A stretch of 64,000 nt of DNA from Arthrobacter sp. NEB 688 (lineage in GTDB: Bacteria; Actinomycetota; Actinomycetes; Actinomycetales; Dermatophilaceae): positions 434,001 through 498,000 of the forward strand of contig NZ_CP053707.1 of NCBI RefSeq assembly GCF_013201035.1, in the 5' to 3' direction. The position numbers were made by a program, and so were the translations under genes. Under the pieces are notes generated by a model. That model was not told the DNA's origin, made no database searches, and saw nothing but the letters and a program-made list of their open reading frames with translations. This document shows, one piece after another, positions 24,658 through 33,512 of this stretch (within the stretch, counting starts at the first letter, position 1; each line of letters opens with the position of its first letter).

Positions 24658-26186
24658 TGGTCCACCTGCCCAGCGCCGTCGACGACCGCGCGTGACACCT
24701 CATCCGTCAAGGGCGCGAAGCTAAGCAGCCACTCACGCATCTGGTTCGGCTTGCGAAAACGGAGCACACGAAGCAGCTGTCCTTCAGTCGCGCCCCGCAG
24801 CACCAGATTCGAGGCGTGCATCTGACGCGCGGACTCCCACGTGTAGCCGGCCTCCCCCAGGCCCACGTCGCGCAGAAAGCGGATGAACGCGCTGCGCGCG
24901 GCGCCGACCGTGATGGCGTGCGAGGAGTCGTTGCTCCATCCTGTCGGTGCCACCAGCAGTGGCGCCGACCCAGGAAGACGATCCCCACGCGCGGCCTCCC
25001 GCACCAGTAGTAGCTCTCTCACAGCCGCGACCGCGCAGAGCGTCGGGTAGGGGATCGGCTTGACCCCGAACCAGTCTGTCCCCGGGCCCTGCTGCTTCAT
25101 GCTTCGCGGCAACCTCACCTCGAGGCCGCCGGCCGCGCTGTCGGACAGTGCTGTTCGCACGTCGTCGAGGGTGAGGCGCGCGAAGATGTCCGAAGGGGTC
25201 AGCCCGCGCATGGCGGTCAGCTTGAGCGCAGTCAATGTGACCATCTCGCTCCTGGCCGAGCGCGTGCCAGCTCGGGCGACCAGCTGCCGGGCACCCGTGC
25301 GAAGTCGGGGTGCAACAGCGGACTGGTAGCTGAGGGGCTCCCCGGGGTGCAGGGTCAGCGCGGGAGACTGCCGCGCGCAGGACAGCAGGTAGGTGTGGAT
25401 CGCCCTGTACAGAATCGGTCCTCCCGCCACCTGGCGGCCCTTCACAGAGAGCAGCCCCGTCCCAGCTCCGGCGCGGGGCAGCCGCAGATGATCGCGCACC
25501 ATGCAGGCAGCGCAGGCCAGCCACACCTGCTCGGAGAAGAGGTGAGCACACGGGATCTGCACCATTCGTCCGGGAAGGATCAGGGTCACCGAGCCGTCGC
25601 CCTGGAGCGCCACGTCCTGATCGCGCAAGGACGCCAGCTCCTTGCACGTCAGTCGTGCGTCCAGACTCAGGATCGCTGCCACTGCGCAGGCGGAGTCGGC
25701 GCGGGTCCTCGGACCGGCCTCGCAGAGGGCCTTGAAGTCGCTCGGCGGCATCAGGGGCGCCGGGTCTGATGCCTTCGCGGTCGCCGCATAAGTCATTGCG
25801 CAGCTCCTGCGAAGGTTGCTCAGCTCATCAAGGCTGAACAACTCGAGGGGACAGTCTCGGCCGGCGACGCGGTAGGAGTAGCGCACGGCAGACAGCAAGA
25901 TCTCCACCTGCCCCAAGCAGACCGCGCCGGTCCTGGTGTTGCCCTTGCTGAACCTGCGGATCTCTCCGCTCATGGCTCCGTCGAAGAGCGCCACGATCTC
26001 GGCCCGGCCCGCACCCAGCGGGTCCATGCCTCGCCCCTCGCACAGCGGCTTCCAGACCAGGCGAAAGGCGCCTTCGTACTTCTTTGCCGTGTCCTCGTTC
26101 ACCGCGCTGGGCAGGACGGCCTTGGCCTCATCGATGAGGGAGTCCAAGTGCTTCCCCGCTTCCGACCAAGCGGTGGTGCTGGTCAC
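24654..26186 (-). CDS. Divergent tyrosine recombinase-like protein (third of three)
   Basis: A 510-residue protein. Its C-terminal half keeps the shape of a tyrosine recombinase: Arg in TALKLTAMRGLTPSDIFARL, Lys in LPRSMKQQGPGTDW, and GYTWESARQMHASNLVLRGA in place of HxxR. The nucleophile position seems to be missing (ends QMREWLLSF), so this subunit may be catalytically dead. CAHLFSEQVWLACAACMV holds further cysteines. It is overlapped on both sides, by the 85-residue gene (ATGA at 26183) and the 435-residue gene (ATGA at 24654), in one minus-strand operon. Recombinases-in-trio elements also combine active and diverged recombinase subunits. Confidence 0.6.
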   Translation of the reverse strand: MTSTTAWSEAGKHLDSLIDEAKAVLPSAVNEDTAKKYEGAFRLVWKPLCEGRGMDPLGAGRAEIVALFDGAMSGEIRRFSKGNTRTGAVCLGQVEILLSAVRYSYRVAGRDCPLELFSLDELSNLRRSCAMTYAATAKASDPAPLMPPSDFKALCEAGPRTRADSACAVAAILSLDARLTCKELASLRDQDVALQGDGSVTLILPGRMVQIPCAHLFSEQVWLACAACMVRDHLRLPRAGAGTGLLSVKGRQVAGGPILYRAIHTYLLSCARQSPALTLHPGEPLSYQSAVAPRLRTGARQLVARAGTRSARSEMVTLTALKLTAMRGLTPSDIFARLTLDDVRTALSDSAAGGLEVRLPRSMKQQGPGTDWFGVKPIPYPTLCAVAAVRELLLVREAARGDRLPGSAPLLVAPTGWSNDSSHAITVGAARSAFIRFLRDVGLGEAGYTWESARQMHASNLVLRGATEGQLLRVLRFRKPNQMREWLLSFAPLTDEVSRAVVDGAGQVDQ

Positions 26187-26440
26187 GACAGGCCCTTGAG
26201 CGCGCGCCGTGCCAGGGTGAGGTCGGCCGAGCTGTAGGCGGCGTCAGCCAGGGAGTCGAGCCACAGCTGGAAGTGGTCGCTGTCCAGCGGGATGTCGAGG
26301 TGCCAGCAGGAGTCGGCGAAGGCCGCAAGGGCGGGGCCACCAGCGTGCTCCTCCGCCGCGCGGTCGCTCCCGATCGTGAGGAGGTCGTTCAGCACATCGT
26401 GCGGTGCGCAGCCCGTGCCGGGGTCATGGTGTGTGGTCAT
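26183..26440 (-). CDS. Small protein heading the recombinase operon
   Basis: An 85-residue acidic, helical protein from ATG 26440 (starts MTTHHDPGTGCAPHDVLNDL, ends TLARRALKGLS). Its stop overlaps the next start (ATGA), so it is translated together with the two recombinase-like proteins. I do not recognise the family. Its place suggests an accessory or regulatory subunit of the recombination complex. An imperfect palindrome CGTGCG/CGCACG lies at 26484-26502 in the presumed promoter region. Confidence 0.55.
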   Translation of the reverse strand: MTTHHDPGTGCAPHDVLNDLLTIGSDRAAEEHAGGPALAAFADSCWHLDIPLDSDHFQLWLDSLADAAYSSADLTLARRALKGLS

Positions 26441-26582
26441 GACCGGGACAGTCCGGGGGACCTCCGCGCGCGCAACCCTTTACCGTGCGGCGTCGTCGCA
26501 CGCTCATAGGCGAGCGCGCGGTTCGGCACGTGCCCCCTGTCGCCGCCAGCCGACCTCCCGGATCGCGGCATGTGCGGACGTC

Positions 26583-27254
26583 TCAGCAGTGACGGGCCGC
26601 TGCTGGCGTCGCCTCGTCGTGCTCGGACCGCGAAAGGGCGCGTTCTCGGATCCAATCTGCAGCCCCTTGCCAGGACTCACGGATCTTCGGGTCGAGGTCG
26701 GCCGTCATGCGTTCGAGAAGCGCATCGAGTTCCGGGCTGGGTCCCGCGTCAGATAGCAGGATGGCCTCGGCCCTGGCGAAGTAGGCCTCAAAGCCGTCCT
26801 TCTGCTTGATCTCGCCCAGCCCGTCGTCGCGTAGCTGGCTCAGGAATGTCGGGCGGTTCAGGAGTGCGTTCAGGCGCGGCCAGCCGTCGCGATCAAGGCG
26901 CGCGACCATGTCCAGGACTGCCGACTCGGCCGATGCAGGGGACCGGATGTCCCAGCGGGTGTCCAGCCTCTCGCGATACAGGCCGTACGACTCAGAGAGC
27001 GACTTGGGCAGGGGGCGACGCCGGCTGGAGAACTCCAGCCACGGGGCCGGCGCGACGGAGAGGTTGATGTAGCAGCTGGTCTGGTCGCGGTCGCCCCACG
27101 GGGACATCTGGACGTTGGCGAGGGCGACGTCGCCGGCATCGTTGATGCGCCGCCAGGTCGGCGCAGAGCCTTTGAAGCCTGCCGCGCGTGCCGAGGGGCC
27201 CATGTAGGCACGGAGCGCAACCCGCACAGCGTCCTTCACCGTCATGCGACGCAT
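26583..27254 (-). CDS. DUF4304-like protein
   Basis: A 223-residue soluble protein resembling the DUF4304 family: an N-terminal AYMGPSARAAGFKGSAPTWR segment, then strands DVALANVQMSPWGDRDQTSC and YINLSVAPAPWLEF. In family members a similar layout is found next to toxins or in defence regions, but no biochemical role is established. ATG 27254 is preferred over a farther upstream start (27308) because the coding pattern begins there; no strong ribosome binding site supports either. It is monocistronic. Confidence 0.6.
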   Translation of the reverse strand: MRRMTVKDAVRVALRAYMGPSARAAGFKGSAPTWRRINDAGDVALANVQMSPWGDRDQTSCYINLSVAPAPWLEFSSRRRPLPKSLSESYGLYRERLDTRWDIRSPASAESAVLDMVARLDRDGWPRLNALLNRPTFLSQLRDDGLGEIKQKDGFEAYFARAEAILLSDAGPSPELDALLERMTADLDPKIRESWQGAADWIRERALSRSEHDEATPAAARHC

Positions 27255-27403
27255 CGTCGCACCGCCGCGGCGGTACGACCAGGAGTGCGGCTTTGATCCG
27301 CGAAGCATCCTGACCGCGCCATGAGCGCACGTCTGCCGCTCACCGCCGATCAGTTCGAATTCGGTCGGGCCGATGGTCGTCGTGCCACCATCAAGCGTGA
27401 CCA

Positions 27404-27781
27404 GTGCGGGCTTCGAAAGGACCAGACGTCGTCCCTGGCGTCGCCGAGCTGCGCTTACTCGGGTTCGAACCGCTTGAGGAGTACACCGGCGCGTTGCTCG
27501 TGGGCGAGATGTGGCCGGAGGAGCATCGCCGCTTTGTGCCCGAGACGAGAGAGTCCTGGCTGCGTGAGGAGCCGCAACTGGGTGGACGTCTGTGGTTGCT
27601 TCGCTCGCCGTGGCCGGGCTGGTCGTTGCGGGAGACGTTCAACGCGATGTGGGCCGGGCTTGAGAGGCCCGACGGCGAGTACGACCCGGACTACGTACTT
27701 GCCGGAGCGGCCGACTTCTTGCGATGGAGTGAGGGCGAGGCGATCAAGTGGCGGGTGCTCACATCGGACGACGTCGAGTAG
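27404..27781 (+). CDS. Hypothetical acidic protein
   Basis: A 125-residue protein from GTG 27404, with a clear third-position G/C bias. It contains ELRLLGFEPLEEYTGALLVG at the start, a Trp-rich middle (LWLLRSPWPGWSLRETF) and an acidic end (VLTSDDVE). It has no signal peptide or membrane segment. I do not recognise it. Its small size and acidity are immunity-protein-like, but no toxin is adjacent. Confidence 0.5.
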   Translation: MRASKGPDVVPGVAELRLLGFEPLEEYTGALLVGEMWPEEHRRFVPETRESWLREEPQLGGRLWLLRSPWPGWSLRETFNAMWAGLERPDGEYDPDYVLAGAADFLRWSEGEAIKWRVLTSDDVE

Positions 27782-27833
27782 CGCTCCGCAGCGCAAGAAG
27801 CCTTCGCGGCATGTGCGAGCACTCCAAGAATCG

Positions 27834-28295
27834 TTAGCCGCCGGGCAGTGACCCAAGGGGACCGGGGCCGGTGGCCTCGGACCGCAGGCTGCTCGGTTCG
27901 AGCCAGATGCGGACAATCAGATTGGTTTCCCTCGTCCCGGCGAGGGACCAGTCGGGAACTGAGTCCTTGAAACGCTGAACTACGTATTGCAGCCGAACCG
28001 CCAAGCCTTCGACGTAGCGGGTGGGGTCTCCCTGGCGCGTCCAGTCTGAGGTCTCGCCTTCAAGCGTGCGCAGCGTGAACATAGGCCAGTCGCCCATGCT
28101 CCCCCAGAACACCCTGGTGATGGTCCCGTCGAGGATGGTGGAGGGATAGCGCCCAGAGTCGATGGCACGCCACCAACGCCACGAACCAACCAACGCTGGG
28201 ACCGGCGCTAGTCCTACGTCCGGCCGCTTTCGCGTGGCCTTCTGCATGGCGCGGACATGTGCTTTGTCGGCACGGAGGTCGTACTGGAGTTCCAC
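27834..28295 (-). CDS. Hypothetical protein
   Basis: A 153-residue soluble protein from ATG 28295. The N-terminus MELQYDLRADKAHVRAMQKA is helical, followed by a beta-rich body with several tryptophans (GSWRWWRAIDSGRYP, FWGSMGDWPMFTLR). Its family is unknown. It is convergent with the preceding plus-strand gene, and stands alone. Confidence 0.5.
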   Translation of the reverse strand: MELQYDLRADKAHVRAMQKATRKRPDVGLAPVPALVGSWRWWRAIDSGRYPSTILDGTITRVFWGSMGDWPMFTLRTLEGETSDWTRQGDPTRYVEGLAVRLQYVVQRFKDSVPDWSLAGTRETNLIVRIWLEPSSLRSEATGPGPLGSLPGG

Positions 28296-28621
28296 GCGCT
28301 CACTCTGCCGCTTGCCTCGCTGCCCCGCCCGCTCATCGGCATGAGCGACTGTTGCGGGGGCCGAGGACGGTCACTCGCAGATCCGCTGAGTCGTGTGTTG
28401 GCGGCCTGAGCGCTGCTATAGATCCTGCTGCGGCCGCACCTTTCCTGCGATGCCAGTGCGGCCGCACCTTCAAGACCCGCTCGGTCTCTAGCAGTCATCC
28501 TGAAACGCTTCGAGCGCCTCCTTGGTCGCCGGAGGACCGCCGTCGACGTCAAGCACCTTCACCGGGAGCCCGATGGCATGGCCGATTGCTACGGGTCAGC
28601 GGCCCAGCACTCTTCGAGGGC
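28296..28621. other. Intergenic region with a short direct repeat
   Basis: A 326-bp gap. The 14-base sequence TGCGGCCGCACCTT occurs twice, at 28429-28442 and 28457-28470, 28 bases apart; each contains the palindrome GCGGCCGC. They could be regulatory for the gene at 28622 or a coincidence of a G/C-rich sequence. No gene is supported here. Confidence 0.35.
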
Positions 28622-29242
28622 ATGACACGCAACGACCTCATGCCTCCCCCGCTCACCCTTCACACCTCGCACGGCCCTGCAGAACTGACGCTGCGGCTGA
28701 AGAAGAAGCCCGGGGTCCACGTCCGGGTGCGCCTGCAGATCTCCTCCCCCTCGCCGCGCAGGATCACGCACGAGCTCGACATCGACCCGACGACCACCAC
28801 GTGGCACGGACCCGTCCGGATCGGTCCGGGCGAGAAGCTCACGCCCCTCCAGCGCGTTCTCCTGCGGAGCGAGCTCCAGTACGCGCTGCATCACGACCAA
28901 CTGCGCGACCTCCTGGGCACGCCATGGGGGCTGCGCGCCCGGGCCTGCACCTACGAGCACACCTTTCCGAACGGGCACCGCCCGCCCCAGATCTCGGCGC
29001 ACGAACTGCCCGTCACCGTGGAAGACCAGGCCGCTCTCCTCCGCGAGGTCATGCTCCTCAGCCGCGCATCCCTGCGGTACGACGAGGACGCCTTCCTCGC
29101 GCAGATGTGCCGTACCGTCCCGGACTCGTTCCTGCCCCTGGCGCTGGACATCTTCCGGGACACGCACGGACCGAACGCGGACGCCCAGCAGGCCACCGAT
29201 CACGCTCTCCGCATCATCAAAGCCATCCAGAGCGACTCCTGA
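28622..29242 (+). CDS. Hypothetical protein
   Basis: A 206-residue soluble protein from ATG 28622 (or 28640). It has a beta-rich N-terminal half (PAELTLRLKKKPGVHVRVRL, then ITHELDIDPTTTTWHGPVRI) and a helical C-terminal half (VEDQAALLREVMLLSRASLR). The family is not recognised. It ends about 85 bases before a 15-bp stem terminator shared with the convergent nuclease gene. Confidence 0.55.
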   Translation: MTRNDLMPPPLTLHTSHGPAELTLRLKKKPGVHVRVRLQISSPSPRRITHELDIDPTTTTWHGPVRIGPGEKLTPLQRVLLRSELQYALHHDQLRDLLGTPWGLRARACTYEHTFPNGHRPPQISAHELPVTVEDQAALLREVMLLSRASLRYDEDAFLAQMCRTVPDSFLPLALDIFRDTHGPNADAQQATDHALRIIKAIQSDS

Positions 29243-29326
29243 CGTCACCAGTGAGGTGCGCCCACCGTGCCGGCTTCCGGCACGCCGTCGCCGGTCACGG
29301 CCGCCAGAGGACAGGACGAATACAGA

Positions 29327-29359
29327 GACTGGGCCCCAGCGCATCGCTGGGGCCCAGTC
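29327..29359. terminator. Bidirectional terminator with 15-bp stem
   Basis: GACTGGGCCCCAGCG (29327-29341) pairs perfectly with its complement at 29345-29359 across a CAT loop. It lies between the convergent genes ending at 29242 and 29367, only eight bases past the latter. Confidence 0.9.
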
Positions 29360-29366
29360 GTCGGTG

Positions 29367-30668
29367 CTACGCCACCTCCCGTCGGGGAGTCGCGTTGAGC
29401 GCAGCCGTGGCTGCTCTGAGCTCGTCGTGGATTCGAGCGGAGGCGTCCTTGCTCAGGAGCAACAGGGCGCTGATGGACTTCTGCGCGCTCTCGCCGTGAC
29501 GGCGGACGATGGCATAGTCCCGAAGCGTCTCCTCCGCCCTCACCAGGTGTGCTTGCGCTGCGCGGACGTCGACCCCCTGCTCGTCACTGTCGTCACGTGC
29601 GGCGCCGACCCGGAGGAACTCACGCACGACGAGGTAGACGAGCTCGAGAGCGGTCTGGTCCCCGTCGAGGGCCACGACCCAGGCGGAGGGGCCGACACGC
29701 GCCAGTGGAACGGTGCCAGGCACCTCGCTTGTCGTGCGCACGACGGCGATTGCCGCTTGAGCGTCCCGATTCTCCGAGGCCGCCTGCAGTTCGCGAGCCA
29801 GAGCCGTCGGGCCCAGAGGACGCGTTCGGCTCTTGGCCTCGAACACCACGCGCACCGGCCGCTCGCTGGCCCCGACTACGAGTGTGGCGACACCGTCGCC
29901 GGTACGGCGGGTGGTTCCTGCCGCCGCCTCGGAGCCGGTCTCGGCGAACACGTCGCCGGCGGCGGTCACGACCGCGCGGGCGGCGGCCATGGAGTACGCC
30001 TCCCAGTCGTCGCCGACGGCTCGGCTGGACTTGCGCCCAGCTTCCTGGGCCGCGGACTCCGCCTGGACCTGAGCAGTCAGGGCCGACAACTGCGCCGACA
30101 GCTCGGAGCGCGTCGCGTCCAGCTGCGTCAGGACGTCCCGGCGCAGCATCTGCACAGGGCCCTCCCTATCGAGGCTGACCGCGTCGCGCACACTGGCGGC
30201 GTGGGCGCTCAGCGCGTCTCGGACCTGACGCAGAGCGGTCTCTTGTACCTCCGCCGTCACAGCTCGCACTGAGTCGCGGATGGTGTGCGCCTCACCAGCG
30301 AGCGCGGCTTCCACCCGAGCCGGCAGGTGCGTGAGCACCTGCTCGGCGGCCGTGATGACGGTCTGCTCGCCCGAGCGCAGCTGGGCGATCGTCTGGGTGA
30401 GGTCTCGACTGGCCGTGGCGGCGGACTGGTCGACCGCCTGACGGAAGCCGGCCAGGGTCCGCTCGAGGGAGCCAGTGTCGACCGAGGCCGACCCGAGCTT
30501 GAGCGCGACCAGACCGATGGGCAGAGCCCGCCGGACCAGGTCGAGGGCACCGGCAGGACCCGACGCGGAGACGGCAGCGGCGACGAGCGCCGCCGCCTCA
30601 GCGTTGACGATCGTGACGTCCCGCAGGAGCAGGCGGTCGGCGTGGACGATCAGCCCGTTGTCGTTCAC
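29367..30668 (-). CDS. Coiled-coil PD-(D/E)XK nuclease, RmuC/DUF2130-like
   Basis: A 433-residue protein. Residues about 60-215 form a long helical, coiled-coil-like segment (LRSGEQTVITAAEQVLTHLP and similar heptads). Residues about 220-380 form a restriction-fold domain: VGDDWEAYSMAAARAVV near 220, the GDGVATLVVG strand with D near 257, and VVFEAKSRTRPLG with E-x-K near 274-276. This is the plan of RmuC and DUF2130 nucleases, which act at replication or recombination intermediates. GTG 30668 overlaps the stop of the 120-residue partner gene (GTGA). A toxin-like or anti-phage role is possible; it could also restrain recombination. Confidence 0.7.
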   Translation of the reverse strand: MNDNGLIVHADRLLLRDVTIVNAEAAALVAAAVSASGPAGALDLVRRALPIGLVALKLGSASVDTGSLERTLAGFRQAVDQSAATASRDLTQTIAQLRSGEQTVITAAEQVLTHLPARVEAALAGEAHTIRDSVRAVTAEVQETALRQVRDALSAHAASVRDAVSLDREGPVQMLRRDVLTQLDATRSELSAQLSALTAQVQAESAAQEAGRKSSRAVGDDWEAYSMAAARAVVTAAGDVFAETGSEAAAGTTRRTGDGVATLVVGASERPVRVVFEAKSRTRPLGPTALARELQAASENRDAQAAIAVVRTTSEVPGTVPLARVGPSAWVVALDGDQTALELVYLVVREFLRVGAARDDSDEQGVDVRAAQAHLVRAEETLRDYAIVRRHGESAQKSISALLLLSKDASARIHDELRAATAALNATPRREVA

Positions 30669-31027
30669 AGGCGGACCCCCTGACGGGTTGCCGGCACAGG
30701 GCACTCTGGTGGCAGATTCAGGCGCGCGCGCCGGCACTGCAGGCAGTTGCCCGGTTCGCCGGCCGCGTCGTGGAGCAGCTCGGACTCCCACACGAGGAGC
30801 TCGATCATCCGCTCGTCGAGTTCCGGGAACGAGGTCGCGATCTCCTCTTCGACGAGGACCTGCTGGTGCCAGAGGAGGTTGGCATCGCAGGAGTCGTGAG
30901 CCATGGCCTCCGCCACCTTGATGGCCAGCTGGCACCACAGCCCCAGAAGGGCGACGGAGTGCTGCGAGCGGGGCGGTCTCGGAGTAGTGGCCGTTCCCAG
31001 CGGGAACAGCGGTTGGATGTCAGACAC
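30665..31027 (-). CDS. Small partner protein of the coiled-coil nuclease
   Basis: A 120-residue helical protein from GTG 31027, with GGAGG just upstream. The central helices (LLGLWCQLAIKVAEAMAHDS, then LVEEEIATSFPELDERMIEL) are followed by a cysteine pair in NCLQCRRARL. Its stop overlaps the nuclease start, so the two are made in step, as for a subunit or an inhibitor. The family is not recognised. Confidence 0.6.
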   Translation of the reverse strand: MSDIQPLFPLGTATTPRPPRSQHSVALLGLWCQLAIKVAEAMAHDSCDANLLWHQQVLVEEEIATSFPELDERMIELLVWESELLHDAAGEPGNCLQCRRARLNLPPECPVPATRQGVRL

Positions 31028-31231
31028 AGGTCCTCCAACAGGACGACCGTGGCGCGAGGGAGGATGCCCCCGCTGTCGCACGGGGGTCATCGACCCACTG
31101 ACACTCCTTGCTGCCACCTCGCTGGGGACAACCTCTCTGGTGTCACCCGATGCGGGGACAGCGTTAAGCCTCGGTGTCGCAGTGAGGGCCTCCGGCTGTC
31201 TGGCGCGCCGGGGAAGCCCAGGCGGCGGCTC

Positions 31232-32332
31232 TCAGCTGGTGCACTTGGCGAGCGCTTCCTTCTCGAGCGACCACTTCCAGACGCCGTCCTCGATGAACAT
31301 GTGCGCGTCGATGGGCACCTTGAGCCCGTCGACGTTGAGCTGGGCGTCGACCTTGGTGGCCGGCAGCTTGGTCTTGGTGCCGGGGATGGCCGAGTCACCG
31401 ACGTCGGTAGCGCCCAGAGCCTTGCTCCAGGTGATCTTGGGCGGCGCCTCGGCGGTGCGGCAGGCGATGAACTCGCGCTGCGTGAGCAACTCCTGCTGGG
31501 GGCCGACGAGTGTCTCGTACTGGCTCTTCCAGTCGCGCTCGCCGAACTGCGTGACCCACGTCCTGAAGGCACTCTCTGCGCTCCCTGCTGGCTCGGCGGC
31601 CGTCGTCGCGGAAGGGCTCGCCGACGCGACTGCCTCGGGGGCGCCTTCCCAGTCGACGGGCGGACCCACGTAGACCGAACAGTCAGCAGGGTCGCCAGAG
31701 ACGATGGGCGAGGTGTCGACCTTGATCTTGCCTCCGGCCGGCACCAGTTCTGGGAAGGCGATGTCGCCGCCGATGAGCTTGCCGCTCTTGTCCTTGCAGG
31801 CGAGCGCGATGCGCGGGTCCTTGATGGGGATCGTGAGCGGGTTGGTGATGACGAAGCTGACGTCGCGGTGGTCGCCGGTGCCGGTGATCTTGAGGTCGGA
31901 AACCGGGATCGCGGGGAAGGGCTGGTCGCTGAACGTTCCGGACGCCTCGACATCCAGAGTGGCCTCGACCTTGGCGGCCTTCTGCCCGGGCTCGAGCGAG
32001 ATCTGCGTCCCGATGATGTGGTCGGCGCTGGGCTGGGAGAAGGACTCGACCTGGGACTCGCTGCCGAGGATCTCGCCGGCGTCACCCAGGATGTTGAAGG
32101 ACACGGTGACGGTCTGTCCGATGTTGTCGCTGTTGTTGTGTACGACCGCTGTTGCCCAGACGTACTCGTCGGCCTGCCCGAACCCGGAAGCGGTGATCGT
32201 CCCGATATCTTTCGGTGCCGCCTGCGACGCGGCCGGGGCTGCCGCGGTGGCCGCTTCCTTGGGCTCGGATCCGCTGCCGCATCCCGCAAGGGTGATGGCT
32301 GCGAGAGTGAACACGACGGCGACTGATCGCAC
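31232..32332 (-). CDS. Surface lipoprotein
   Basis: A 366-residue exported protein. The signal peptide MRSVAVVFTLAAITLAGC ends in a clear lipobox (LAGC). A short Ala/Pro/Glu linker is followed by a FxLYD-like beta domain (about 45-200, with VVHNNSDNIGQTVTVSFNIL) and, after a second Ser/Ala linker, a C-terminal domain of about 110 residues resembling NTF2-like or DUF-type fold (AFRTWVTQFGERDWKSQYET). Its function is unknown. Its plan parallels the lipoprotein at 11860-12690. Confidence 0.75.
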   Translation of the reverse strand: MRSVAVVFTLAAITLAGCGSGSEPKEAATAAAPAASQAAPKDIGTITASGFGQADEYVWATAVVHNNSDNIGQTVTVSFNILGDAGEILGSESQVESFSQPSADHIIGTQISLEPGQKAAKVEATLDVEASGTFSDQPFPAIPVSDLKITGTGDHRDVSFVITNPLTIPIKDPRIALACKDKSGKLIGGDIAFPELVPAGGKIKVDTSPIVSGDPADCSVYVGPPVDWEGAPEAVASASPSATTAAEPAGSAESAFRTWVTQFGERDWKSQYETLVGPQQELLTQREFIACRTAEAPPKITWSKALGATDVGDSAIPGTKTKLPATKVDAQLNVDGLKVPIDAHMFIEDGVWKWSLEKEALAKCTS

Positions 32333-32567
32333 TGGGGATGCTCCTGCGGTAGGTGGGGGAAGGCGACCCTGCTCATGAAGGGCCGAGGCGCAGAACCTAC
32401 GCGGTGGCTACGACAACCGGTCTGAGGATCGGCCATAGTGTGACGAGCCGCACGAGGACCAAAGCGAGTTGCCCACTGTCGCAGCGGCTCCGGGACCTAG
32501 ACGCGCCATGCCGGCCGACTCGCCGAGGCTGCGCGATGACGGCCTGCATCATTGGTACGGTCACCCC

Positions 32568-32900
32568 ATGGGGGTATCACCACGCTTGTTCTTCGTCATC
32601 GCCGCCGGCCTCGCGCTGCTCGGACTGGGCTTCGGCCTGGCTGGGGTCTCGGTCGGCCCGAACGCGAATGAGCCCGTCTCGTGCGGCAGCTTTCTGCGTC
32701 CTGACGGCGAGGCGGCGAAGACGGAGGACCACATCGACGCGCTCGCTTTCGGCGAGACCGACCGCGACATGAGCACTGCCTGCGAGAGTGCGCTGGAGCG
32801 ACGTCAGCTGCCGACATACGGGCTGTTGGGCCTTGGCGCGCTGTTCGTCCTCGGAGGCATGTTGACCATCTCGCAGCAGACCGCCCCGCAGCGCCGGTGA
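32568..32900 (+). CDS. Small membrane protein with two helices
   Basis: A 110-residue protein from ATG 32568. Hydrophobic helices lie at about 7-28 (LFFVIAAGLALLGLGFGLAG) and 84-101 (YGLLGLGALFVLGGMLTIS), with a 50-residue hydrophilic loop holding two cysteines (CGSF and TACESAL) that may form a disulfide outside the cell. The next gene overlaps its stop by four bases. The family is not recognised. Confidence 0.6.
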   Translation: MGVSPRLFFVIAAGLALLGLGFGLAGVSVGPNANEPVSCGSFLRPDGEAAKTEDHIDALAFGETDRDMSTACESALERRQLPTYGLLGLGALFVLGGMLTISQQTAPQRR

Positions 32901-33403
32901 CAGAGCCCGGGAAGCTGTCGGCTCGCGCAGCCGCGGAGCTGCTTGGCGTCGAGGCGCTCCAGCACGCGGAACGACTGGCGCTCGAGCTGGAGGAGCTGCT
33001 GCGTGAGAGTGAGGAGCCGGTCCTGTACTTCGGCGACGAGCCCGGCGCGTCGTGGGTGTGCCTGTGGCGTGAACTGGACGATGCCGACTACCAGCTCGCG
33101 ATCGCGATCTCTACGGAGGACTCCTCTCGCGTGCAGGAACACGTCCGTGCCGTCCTCGTGGCCGTGGTGGGCCTCGACCTAGTCGACAGCGGTGACGACG
33201 TGGTGCTGCTCGACTGGGCGAGCGCGGACGTCGCCGACGGCTCGCAGGCGCAGCTGGCGACCGCATTGGCGCTGGCGGTGGTGGCCGGCTACGACCCGCC
33301 CATCGAGCTCGAGGCGTGTCACTGGACCGGTCCGCAGTACACCGACGAGCAGATCGCGACCTGGCGCACGATCATCGAGTCGTACGAGGACGTGGAAAAG
33401 TAG
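32897..33403 (+). CDS. Hypothetical protein coupled to the membrane protein
   Basis: A 168-residue acidic soluble protein from GTG 32897, in GTGA overlap with the preceding membrane-protein gene. An N-terminal helix (AERLALELEELLRESEE) leads into an alpha/beta body (VLYFGDEPGASWVCLWRELD) and ends in an acidic helix. It has no motif that I recognise. The pair may be an immunity or sensor module; this is only a guess from size and order. Confidence 0.5.
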   Translation: MTEPGKLSARAAAELLGVEALQHAERLALELEELLRESEEPVLYFGDEPGASWVCLWRELDDADYQLAIAISTEDSSRVQEHVRAVLVAVVGLDLVDSGDDVVLLDWASADVADGSQAQLATALALAVVAGYDPPIELEACHWTGPQYTDEQIATWRTIIESYEDVEK

Positions 33404-33512
33404 ATCCATCCCGCGCCGACACCACGACCACTGGGCCGGCGCCGGCCAAGATCCCCGGATGCTCGAGTGACGTGCCTGCCGCTCCGCTGCGATGCCCTTT
33501 CGGCCAATGCGC

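Noticed and set aside
28429-28470. A CRISPR-like or iteron-like repeat.
   Set aside because: Only two 14-base copies are present, with no further units or cas/rep genes. It is kept as a note on the gap only.
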